Assembly (NCBI GenBank): GCA_030600975.1
Contig: JAUVUL010000105.1
Span: forward strand, 1-6,598
Source: Candidatus Aegiribacteria sp.
GTDB lineage: Bacteria; Fermentibacterota; Fermentibacteria; Fermentibacterales; JCC-6
Direction of reading: 5' to 3'
Length of the DNA: 6,598 nucleotides
A program made the position numbers and the translations under genes. This document shows positions 1 through 5,516 of this stretch, one piece after another. Position 1 is the stretch's first letter, and the number at the start of each line of letters is the position of its first letter. Below the pieces are notes generated by a model that ran no database searches, was not told the DNA's origin, and saw nothing but the letters and a program-made list of their open reading frames with translations.

Positions 1-248
1 CGAGAAAAGACAAGCGCACCATAGCGTGTTTTAATGCATGACAAGAGCATCCAGTATTCACTCAGAGATTTGACGGGAAGGGTCCATCCTCGGTATTTTC
101 GCTTCAGTAGATACTCATAATTGGATATATATATCATAGAGGGCGATTCTAATCAGTAAGAGAACCATCGGCCGGAAACGGTATCACCATCCGGGTGTTA
201 CCTCTGCTGACATCTCAGTTCAAAACTCAGACCTATGGAAGTGAAGAA
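1..248. other. Upstream non-coding region, no recognisable gene
   Basis: I see no gene here: reading frames are short and resemble nothing I know. A weak promoter-like pair reading rightward is TTGACG at 70-75 and TATTTT at 94-99 with an 18-bp gap. A perfect 12-bp palindrome GATATATATATC lies at 124-135; it may be an operator or simple AT-rich sequence. The frame of the downstream hydrolase is open from 153, with a GTG at 195, but that stretch does not look like part of the protein. Confidence 0.4.
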
Positions 249-1244
249 GTGATTACAGGAATATCGGGATTCGGATACATGATTACATCTGTTGTGATTC
301 TTTCTGCCGGCTGTGTAACAGACAGCGATCCTGAAGAATCGGGTTCTAAAGACTACAGGAACGAGATGCGGGATCTTGTGGAGAACATCAGCTCCTGGTC
401 GAAGAATATTTCACCATCCTTTGTAATAGTTCCACAGAACGGTCATGAACTGATAACTGAAAACGGAGAGCCTGAGGGTTCCGTGGATATCTCTTACATC
501 GATGCTGTTGACGGCTTCGGCAGGGAGGATCTCTTCTTCGGCTATGATAGCGATGATACGGCTACTCCACCGGATGAGACGTCCTGGATGATGTCCTTCC
601 TTGATCTCGGTCTAAGTTACGATAAAACGATTCTGGTCACTGACTACTGTCAAACTCACTGGAAAATGGACAGCTCATACGCGTGGTGTCAGGATGCCGG
701 TTACACCTCTTTCGCTGCCGATCAAAGAGCACTGGATAATATCCCTGACTATCCTGTGGAGCCCTGGAACATCAATCAGGATGATGTAACAGAACTGTTG
801 GATGCGCAGAACTTTCTCTACCTGATTAACCCGGGTCAGTACAGCAGCAGTGAAGACTTCATCAATTCTCTTGCAGAAACGGATTATGACCTGCTCATAA
901 TAGACTTCTTCTGGGACGGCCTGCAGCTCACTCCTTCCGATATAAGCCAGCTTAAGAGCAAACAGGGTGGCGGTTCACGCCTTGTGCTGGCCTACATGAG
1001 TATTGGCGAAGCGGAGGATTACAGGTATTACTGGCAGCCCGACTGGAACGTCAACCCTCCCGGTTGGCTCAAAGATGAGAATCCTGACTGGGAAGGCAAC
1101 TACCTTGTTGAATACTGGGACATTCAGTGGCAGGAAATTATTTTCGGGTCTGCTGATTCGTACCTTGGCAGAATACTGAACTGCGGCTTTGACGGTGTGT
1201 ACCTGGATAAGATCGATGCATTCGAAACCTGGGAGGAAATGTAA
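249..1244 (+). CDS. Exported MJ1477/TM1410-type (GH114-like) putative glycoside hydrolase with permuted domain order
   Basis: Predicted TIM-barrel glycoside hydrolase of the MJ1477/TM1410 group, related to GH114 endo-alpha-1,4-polygalactosaminidases; the substrate is unknown. From the chosen GTG (331 aa), the N-terminus is a hydrophobic leader ending LSAGC (Cys22). This suggests a lipoprotein, although the leader has no basic residue and Ser sits at the usual Leu position. Visible motifs are PQNG (62-65), GREDLFFG (91-98), VTDYC (130-134), DLLIIDFF (214-221), YMSIGEAEDYRYYW (249-262), GNYLVEYW (283-290) and GFDGVYLDKIDAFE (313-326). In the family as I know it, the SIGEAE and GFDGVYLD half comes first and the PQNG/GREDLF half second; here the order is reversed and the protein ends just after the GFDGVYLD helix begins. 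Likely acid/base and nucleophile candidates are the Glu and Asp residues in SIGEAE and YLDKIDAFE (inferred). Start: GTG 249 has GGAAG at 237-241, 7 nt upstream; GTG 195 and ATG 279 are alternatives. The gene ends 4 nt before the stop of the convergent permease gene. Confidence 0.85.
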   Translation: MITGISGFGYMITSVVILSAGCVTDSDPEESGSKDYRNEMRDLVENISSWSKNISPSFVIVPQNGHELITENGEPEGSVDISYIDAVDGFGREDLFFGYDSDDTATPPDETSWMMSFLDLGLSYDKTILVTDYCQTHWKMDSSYAWCQDAGYTSFAADQRALDNIPDYPVEPWNINQDDVTELLDAQNFLYLINPGQYSSSEDFINSLAETDYDLLIIDFFWDGLQLTPSDISQLKSKQGGGSRLVLAYMSIGEAEDYRYYWQPDWNVNPPGWLKDENPDWEGNYLVEYWDIQWQEIIFGSADSYLGRILNCGFDGVYLDKIDAFETWEEM

Positions 1245-1248
1245 AATA

Positions 1249-2124
1249 CTACTCCCTTTTACGCATCTCCTGCAGAACAATGCCGCTGATTACCAGAAGA
1301 AGCCCCGCAATCGTCCAAAGGCCAATTCTTTCACCAACGACGGTACCGATGAAAACAAGAGCTATGAATGGTGTCAAGTAAATAAGATTTGCAACTTCGG
1401 ATGTTGTTTCTGAGAGTTTAAGCGCATTGTGCCAGATGACGAAGGTAATCCCCATTTCAAACAGCCCGATATATAGGGAACCGATAACTCCACGAATATC
1501 AAGACAGCAGATGCTGACGATCTTTCCACTGATCGCTCCGTATATGACAAGGTATAGTAAGCCGAAAAAGAACGATTCAGCAAGGTTCTGTGCTGCATCT
1601 CCCGACGCGCGAATATTCAGAATCCAGAACAGTGCCCAGATTACAGTGCTTAAAAGCGCCAGCCCTACTGCGAATAGCGGCAGCTGTCCGCCAACGGGAT
1701 TACCACCCAGTGCGAGAACTCCAATACCGCAAAAGCTGATCCCGGATGCTGCGGCCATTCTCAGAGTTATTCGCTGCTTTAAAAGCAGCCCGGAAAGAAT
1801 CATGAGAACCACGGGCCATAGATAGTTGATCACCATTGCTATCTGGGCGGGAAGCTCATTGTATGCCTCAAGGAGAACCAGGTAATAGAGAAACGGGTTG
1901 AGCAATCCTCTGACGGCGGGTTTTAGAATTCTGTACCTGGCTGAATCCGGTTCAATACCGGGTTTCTTTCTGAGCAGTATCATTGTCCAGAGAGCAGCCG
2001 TGGAGACAGCCGAAGCCAGCAGCACAAGCTGATAAGGGGTCAGCCAGCTCAGAGTAAGCTTGAAAGCTGAAGCAGCGGTTGACCAGAAAACTACAGCGAT
2101 CAGAGCCAGTACTCGCGGTTTCAT
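1249..2124 (-). CDS. EamA/DMT-superfamily permease
   Basis: Inner-membrane transporter of the drug/metabolite transporter superfamily (two EamA domains); the substrate cannot be told, but relatives export amino acids or metabolites. The 291-aa product has about ten hydrophobic segments in two homologous halves. The first half contains the typical opening VFWSTAASAFK and the helix-rich stretch YNELPAQIAMVINYLWPVVL; the second starts near ALLSTVIWALFWILNIR and carries LSETTSEVANLIYLTPF followed by VGERIGLW, a common DMT C-terminal pattern. It ends in a short basic/acidic cytoplasmic tail (EMRKRE). Length is normal for the family. The start at 2124 is preferred because GGAAAGG lies 7 nt upstream and the protein begins MKPRVLALIAVVFW; the frame extends upstream to an ATG at 2211, but that 29-residue addition is Cys-rich and not membrane-like. 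It is convergent with the hydrolase gene and divergent from nrdD. Confidence 0.92.
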   Translation of the reverse strand: MKPRVLALIAVVFWSTAASAFKLTLSWLTPYQLVLLASAVSTAALWTMILLRKKPGIEPDSARYRILKPAVRGLLNPFLYYLVLLEAYNELPAQIAMVINYLWPVVLMILSGLLLKQRITLRMAAASGISFCGIGVLALGGNPVGGQLPLFAVGLALLSTVIWALFWILNIRASGDAAQNLAESFFFGLLYLVIYGAISGKIVSICCLDIRGVIGSLYIGLFEMGITFVIWHNALKLSETTSEVANLIYLTPFIALVFIGTVVGERIGLWTIAGLLLVISGIVLQEMRKRE

Positions 2125-2171
2125 TTGGGAACCTTTCCACTGACGGCAGCATTTTCTCATTTCACAGCAAT

Positions 2172-2199
2172 ATGTTATGAAACAGCAGGTGTAAGCCAA
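2172..2199 (-). promoter_or_regulatory. Possible promoter for the EamA permease
   Basis: On the minus strand, TTGGCT (plus-strand 2194-2199) and TAACAT (2172-2177) are separated by 16 bp; each matches four of six sigma70 consensus bases. Its position, about 50 bp upstream of the permease ATG, is reasonable. It is a weak match and other choices are possible. Confidence 0.3.
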
Positions 2200-2265
2200 G
2201 CTGTTTTCCATCCTTGCTTTCGATTTCCGCTCAGCTTTTGCAGATTAAGTACTGTCTTGCATATA

Positions 2266-2281
2266 GCTCAATATATTGACA
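2266..2281. promoter_or_regulatory. NrdR box 1 (distal)
   Basis: The 16-mer gctcaatatattgaca contains the ten-base core CAATATATTG, which fits the core of the NrdR consensus (acaCwAtATaTwGtgt, from memory) at all ten positions; the outer flanks match poorly (11 of 16 overall). NrdR is the bacterial ATP/dATP-responsive repressor of ribonucleotide reductase genes. It usually binds two such boxes 15-16 bp apart, and the second box here is 16 bp downstream, ahead of nrdD. Confidence 0.8.
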
Positions 2282-2297
2282 TCGAGTTGCCACCTTA

Positions 2298-2313
2298 ACA
2301 CCAGATATTGTGC
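2298..2313. promoter_or_regulatory. NrdR box 2 (proximal)
   Basis: The 16-mer acaccagatattgtgc matches 13 of 16 positions of the NrdR consensus, including both outer ACAC/GTG arms. It starts 32 bp after the start of box 1, so both boxes lie on the same face of the helix, as NrdR requires. It ends 8 bp before the predicted -35 element of the nrdD promoter, so repression by blocking or distorting the promoter is plausible (inference). Confidence 0.82.
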
Positions 2314-2321
2314 TTTTTCAC

Positions 2322-2349
2322 TTGACACGGGATAGCCAGAAAATATACT
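2322..2349 (+). promoter_or_regulatory. nrdD operon promoter (sigma70-like)
   Basis: A perfect -35 TTGACA (2322-2327) and a near-perfect -10 TATACT (2344-2349) are separated by 16 bp. Transcription would begin near 2356, giving a leader of roughly 105 nt before the nrdD ATG. The two NrdR boxes sit immediately upstream. Confidence 0.75.
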
Positions 2350-2416
2350 CGACATGTGGAAATGCGAAAACTGACGACCACATTGAATACCTGTTTCTTA
2401 CTTGATAATATTTAAG

Positions 2417-2445
2417 ATCAGTTTTTTTTGGAGAACTGATTCTCC
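2417..2445 (+). promoter_or_regulatory. Two mutually exclusive hairpins in the nrdD leader
   Basis: ATCAGTT (2417-2423) can pair with AACTGAT (2434-2440) around a 10-nt loop. Alternatively GGAGAA (2430-2435) can pair with TTCTCC (2440-2445) around the loop CTGA. The two stems share bases 2434-2435 and 2440 and interleave, so they cannot form together. They lie between the predicted transcription start and the weak nrdD ribosome binding site (CGGGG near 2451-2455). A regulatory role is inferred from geometry only. Confidence 0.4.
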
Positions 2446-2461
2446 TGCTTCGGGGTAAACC

Positions 2462-4582
2462 ATGGACTGGCTGATTCGCAAGCGTGACGGTACTATTCTA
2501 AGCTTCAACAAGCTTAAAATTGAAAAGGCTGTAGAACGAACACTGAAATCTTCATTAACCGATGCTGATGCCGGAGAGATATCAGATCAGGTTGAAGCCA
2601 GCCTATATATGAACTATTTCAAAAACGGTTCAATTCCAACCGTTGAGCATATTCAAAATTTTATTGAAGAAACACTTGTTCTGCGAAAGCTGACTTCAGC
2701 CGCGAGAGCATTTATTCTATACAGAGAGAAAAAGAACGAAGCCAGGGATGTGGATCATCTGCTCAGTGGAATGGAAGAGACCGTTTCGGATTACCTTGGT
2801 AAAGTCGACTGGAGAGTCAAGGAAAATTCGAACATGAACTATTCCCTTCAGGGGCTGAACTTCTACATGTCATCTTCCATAACAAGAAAATACTGGCTCA
2901 GCAAGATATACACTCCCAGAATAAGGGAGTTCCAGGTCAATGGTGATTTCCATATTCATGATCTTGGAATACTCGGACCGTACTGCGTTGGCTGGGACCT
3001 CATGACCCTTCTGAAAGAGGGTTTCAGAGGAGCAAGAGGAAAGACCGAATCCTCTCCTCCGGTACATCTCAGAACAGCCCTTGGACAGATCGTCAATTTT
3101 TTCTATACCCTTCAGGGAGAGGCTGCCGGAGCTCAGGCATTCTCCAATTTCGACACCCTCCTGGCACCCTTTATCAGGTATGACGAGCTGGATTATCCAC
3201 AAGTCAAGCAGGCTTTCCAGGAATTCCTTTTCAATATAAACATCCCTACAAGGGTTGGATTCCAGGCTCCATTTACCAACATAACGATGGACCTCAAACC
3301 TTCATCAGCTTTCTGTGATCAGAAAGTAATTATCGGGGGCCGGCTGAAAAATCAAGTCTACGGCGATTTCCAGCAGGAAATGGACATGATTAACCAGGCT
3401 TTCGCGGAGCTGATGATGGAAGGCGACTCCAAGGGAAGAATATTCACTTTCCCTATACCCACGTACAATCTTACAAAGGATTTCGAATGGGATAACGACA
3501 GTCTGAAACCATTGTGGGAAATGACAGGCAAGTACGGTGTGCCCTATTTCAGCAATTTTGTCAATTCCGATATGAACCCGGACGACGCAAGAAGCATGTG
3601 CTGCAGGCTCAGGCTTGATAACAGAGAACTCCGCAGCAGAGGCGGCGGTCTTTTTGGCTCAAACCCGCTTACAGGATCCATTGGAGTTGTTACCATCAAT
3701 CTTCCGAAAATCGGATATACATCGGCAGATGAGAATAAGTTCTTCAAGCGTCTTGCCGAAGTAATGGAAGCCGCAAGGGAATCCCTTGAACTTAAGCGTG
3801 ATCTGATCGAGAAGCTTACAGAACAGGGTCTTTACCCATATACGAGCCACTATCTCAGAACGATCAAGGCTGATCAGGGGCAGTACTGGAGCAATCACTT
3901 TTCAACCATCGGACTTATCGGAATGAATGAATGCTGTATGAACTTCCTCGGAGAGAACATTGCCACTGAGGAAAGCCGCAGATGGTCTATCAAGGTCCTG
4001 GATTTCATGAGGGAAAAGCTCACGGAATTCCAGGAAGAGACTGGAAATCTCTACAATCTTGAAGCCTCCCCGGCGGAGGGCGCGTCCTACAGCCTTGCCA
4101 GAAAGGATAAAAGTGAGTTCCCCGATACTTACTGCATGGGCAACTCTGATCCGTACTACACCAATTCAGTCCACCTGCCGGTTAATGAGCAGATGGATAT
4201 CTTCGGGCTTCTCGAGCACCAGGACCCTCTTCAAACCATGTTCACCGGCGGGACGGTTGTTCACGTATACATAGGCGAAGCAATTCCCGACTGGAAAATG
4301 GTAAGAAAACTGGCAAAATCAATTGTTTCGCGGTTCCATCTACCATACTTCAGTTTCACACCCACTTTCTCAATCTGTCCTGTGCACGGATATATAGCCG
4401 GAGAGCATTTCCTGTGCCCTTACCCCCATACCGTTGAAGAACTCGCGGAATTCGGTGAGATTGTTAATGCTGACGAATATGAACAGCTGCCCGAAGGCAG
4501 CTACATAAAAATTAATAACATTGATTCAGAGGCTCAGGGAAGTCTCTTTCTCAAGATAGGAAAGGTTTCAACAAATGCCTGA
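2462..4582 (+). CDS. nrdD: Anaerobic (class III) ribonucleoside-triphosphate reductase catalytic subunit lacking its glycyl-radical tail
   Basis: Reduces ribonucleotides to deoxyribonucleotides without oxygen. The 706-aa product begins with an ATP-cone allosteric domain (about residues 3-90; IRKRDGTILSFNKLKIEKAV), followed by the ten-stranded barrel. Visible family motifs are HIHDLGILGPYCVGWDL (Cys175), FNINIPTRVGFQAPFTNITM, MCCRLRLDNRELRSRGGG (Cys380-Cys381, with Cys381 the expected thiyl-radical residue) and NPLTGSIGVVTINLP. Near the end, CPVHGYIAGEHFLCPYPH (Cys639, His642, Cys652, His656) resembles the zinc-site region but lacks the usual last CxxC pair. The protein then stops at TGA without the RxxGY glycyl-radical motif that ends every complete NrdD; that motif is in the next, overlapping gene. 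MCCR rather than MGCR suggests the thioredoxin-type rather than the formate-type subgroup (from memory, tentative). It leads a three-gene operon behind NrdR boxes. Confidence 0.96.
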   Translation: MDWLIRKRDGTILSFNKLKIEKAVERTLKSSLTDADAGEISDQVEASLYMNYFKNGSIPTVEHIQNFIEETLVLRKLTSAARAFILYREKKNEARDVDHLLSGMEETVSDYLGKVDWRVKENSNMNYSLQGLNFYMSSSITRKYWLSKIYTPRIREFQVNGDFHIHDLGILGPYCVGWDLMTLLKEGFRGARGKTESSPPVHLRTALGQIVNFFYTLQGEAAGAQAFSNFDTLLAPFIRYDELDYPQVKQAFQEFLFNINIPTRVGFQAPFTNITMDLKPSSAFCDQKVIIGGRLKNQVYGDFQQEMDMINQAFAELMMEGDSKGRIFTFPIPTYNLTKDFEWDNDSLKPLWEMTGKYGVPYFSNFVNSDMNPDDARSMCCRLRLDNRELRSRGGGLFGSNPLTGSIGVVTINLPKIGYTSADENKFFKRLAEVMEAARESLELKRDLIEKLTEQGLYPYTSHYLRTIKADQGQYWSNHFSTIGLIGMNECCMNFLGENIATEESRRWSIKVLDFMREKLTEFQEETGNLYNLEASPAEGASYSLARKDKSEFPDTYCMGNSDPYYTNSVHLPVNEQMDIFGLLEHQDPLQTMFTGGTVVHVYIGEAIPDWKMVRKLAKSIVSRFHLPYFSFTPTFSICPVHGYIAGEHFLCPYPHTVEELAEFGEIVNADEYEQLPEGSYIKINNIDSEAQGSLFLKIGKVSTNA
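4558..4565 (+). promoter_or_regulatory. Strong internal ribosome binding site for the split glycyl-radical gene
   Basis: AGGAAAGG lies inside the end of nrdD, 9 nt before the ATG at 4575. It is a better Shine-Dalgarno sequence than that of nrdD itself and supports independent initiation of the downstream 56-codon gene, rather than a sequencing error or frameshift. Confidence 0.75.
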
Positions 4583-4745
4583 GATCAAAGAAGAAAATCG
4601 CATAAAAGCTATTAAAACCGAAGTTTATTCAAGGATCGTAGGATACTACAGGCCGGTTCAGAGCTGGAATAAGGGAAAAAGAGAGGAATTCTCTCAGCGG
4701 GAGTACATTACACTGAACAAAGCAAAAGAAAAGGCTTATAGTTGA
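4575..4745 (+). CDS. Stand-alone glycyl-radical domain of class III ribonucleotide reductase (split NrdD C-terminus)
   Basis: This 56-aa product carries the C-terminal signature of NrdD: TEVYSRIVGYYRPVQSWNKG at residues 15-34 followed by KREEF. Gly23 in RIVGYY is the expected glycyl-radical residue (codon 4641-4643). In known class III reductases this segment is the last part of NrdD; here it is a separate gene in the +1 frame relative to nrdD. Its ATG overlaps the nrdD stop by 8 nt, its own stop overlaps the TTG start of nrdG by 4 nt, and it has a strong Shine-Dalgarno sequence (AGGAAAGG, 9 nt away). A short charged N-terminal extension (MPEIKEENRIKAIK) precedes the conserved part, and a tail of about 17 residues (SQREYITLNKAKEKAYS) follows. 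It presumably docks into NrdD after, or for, activation by NrdG, by analogy with GrcA (YfiD), the stand-alone glycyl-radical protein that repairs pyruvate formate-lyase. The alternative is a frameshifted nrdD, which I consider less likely. Confidence 0.88.
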   Translation: MPEIKEENRIKAIKTEVYSRIVGYYRPVQSWNKGKREEFSQREYITLNKAKEKAYS

Positions 4746-5437
4746 TCCGATCCCTCACGGGCACCAGCCTGATCGAATATCCAGGTAAGATTTCATCCAT
4801 AATTTTCATATCCGGTTGCAACCTTCAATGTCCCTTCTGCCATAATCCTGAACTTGTAAGACCCGATATGCTGGATGAAGAATTCAGGCTTACCCATGAA
4901 GAGATCATCGAAGAACTTCTGGTGAGGGATGGCTTCATAGAGGCCGTAACCATAACGGGTGGAGAACCCCTTCTCTACAGTGGTATCGTTGATCTTATCC
5001 AGAGAATAAAATCCGAAACATGCCTCTCCATAAAGGTGGATACCAACGGAACTAAACCCCGCAGGCTGAAGGAAGTACTCCATTATCTTGACTACGTCGC
5101 GATGGATCTTAAAAGCTCTCCCTCAAAGTACCTGAAGGCTACCGGGGAGAAGGCTGTTTTCTCGGATATCCGGGAATCTATCGGCATTGTTATGTCCCTG
5201 CCGACATACGAATTCAGGACAACAATGGTTCCCGGTATTGTTGACCGTGATGATGTCATCGAACTCCTGCAGGAGATCGGAAGAATGAAACGGTACGTTC
5301 TACAGAGTTTTCATTCGCATAAAACCCTCTCAGCTGAATTCACGGACATGTCAACTTATCCCAAAGGTTATCTTGAGGATACAGCAAGTATCATAAGAGA
5401 TATGAACCTGGCCGAAGAGGTTGCTATCAGGCTGTAA
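4742..5437 (+). CDS. nrdG: Anaerobic ribonucleotide reductase activating enzyme (radical SAM)
   Basis: Radical-SAM activase that uses a 4Fe-4S cluster and S-adenosylmethionine to abstract hydrogen from the glycyl residue of the reductase. The 231-aa product opens with TGTSLIEYPGKISSIIF, typical of this subfamily, then the cluster motif CNLQCPFC (Cys26, Cys30, Cys33). The SAM-binding TITGGEP is at 70-76, with DTNGT and AMDLKSS further on. No extra ferredoxin-like cluster domain is present, as is usual for the short NrdG/PflA-like type. The start is TTG at 4742: an in-frame TAG at 4739-4741 rules out anything earlier, no ATG lies between it and the essential motifs, and AAGG lies 7 nt upstream. 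Its start overlaps the stop of the glycyl-domain gene by 4 nt, so translation is probably coupled and the substrate gene is encoded directly beside its activase. Confidence 0.95.
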   Translation: MIRSLTGTSLIEYPGKISSIIFISGCNLQCPFCHNPELVRPDMLDEEFRLTHEEIIEELLVRDGFIEAVTITGGEPLLYSGIVDLIQRIKSETCLSIKVDTNGTKPRRLKEVLHYLDYVAMDLKSSPSKYLKATGEKAVFSDIRESIGIVMSLPTYEFRTTMVPGIVDRDDVIELLQEIGRMKRYVLQSFHSHKTLSAEFTDMSTYPKGYLEDTASIIRDMNLAEEVAIRL

Positions 5438-5464
5438 GACAATATGCCTTTCCTGTAATTGCCC

Positions 5465-5495
5465 TTTACATATGAAATTCATATTAGTATATACT
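5465..5495 (+). promoter_or_regulatory. Possible promoter of the ArsR operon
   Basis: TTTACA (5465-5470) and TATACT (5490-5495) are separated by 19 bp, a longer gap than ideal. The -10 lies inside the 8-2-8 palindrome, so regulator binding would block it, as is usual for autoregulated ArsR genes. TATACT also occurs at 5498-5503, but no -35 fits it. Confidence 0.4.
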
Positions 5496-5503
5496 TATAT
5501 ACT
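5486..5503. promoter_or_regulatory. Probable ArsR-family operator (8-2-8 perfect palindrome)
   Basis: AGTATATA-CT-TATATACT is a perfect 8-bp inverted repeat with a 2-bp centre. Extending to 5482-5507 gives a 12-2-12 layout with ten of twelve pairs matched, the architecture typical of ArsR/SmtB operators. It ends 13 bp before the ATG of the ArsR-family gene and overlaps the predicted -10, consistent with autorepression. Confidence 0.72.
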
Positions 5504-5516
5504 GAAATGGAGACCC

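Noticed and set aside
1245..1248. Search for a terminator between the convergent hydrolase and permease genes
   Set aside because: Only 4 bp separate the two stops and no hairpin with a T-tract is visible there; any terminator must lie inside the opposing gene.
1427..1825. 132-codon plus-strand reading frame opposite the permease gene
   Set aside because: It is antisense to a clear membrane protein gene, has no ribosome binding site or family resemblance, and is rich in residues expected from reading the complementary strand.
2125..2211. A 29-residue N-terminal extension of the EamA permease (ATG at 2211)
   Set aside because: The extension is Cys-rich and unlike any DMT N-terminus; the start at 2124 has GGAAAGG at proper spacing and begins the first membrane helix.
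4376..4430. GYIAG within CPVHGYIAGEH as the missing glycyl-radical motif of NrdD
   Set aside because: This is the conserved zinc-site region upstream of the radical loop in known NrdD proteins; the true RxxGY motif with its following WNKGKREEF is found in the separate small gene.
4580..4615. Selenocysteine or stop-codon readthrough at the nrdD TGA
   Set aside because: Reading on in the nrdD frame gives about ten residues without any NrdD similarity and then TAA at 4613-4615; the glycyl motif is in another frame.
5421..5516. Upstream TTG start for the ArsR-family gene at 5421
   Set aside because: It would begin inside nrdG, run through the operator and promoter, and add residues unlike ArsR proteins; ATG 5517 has GGAGA just before it.
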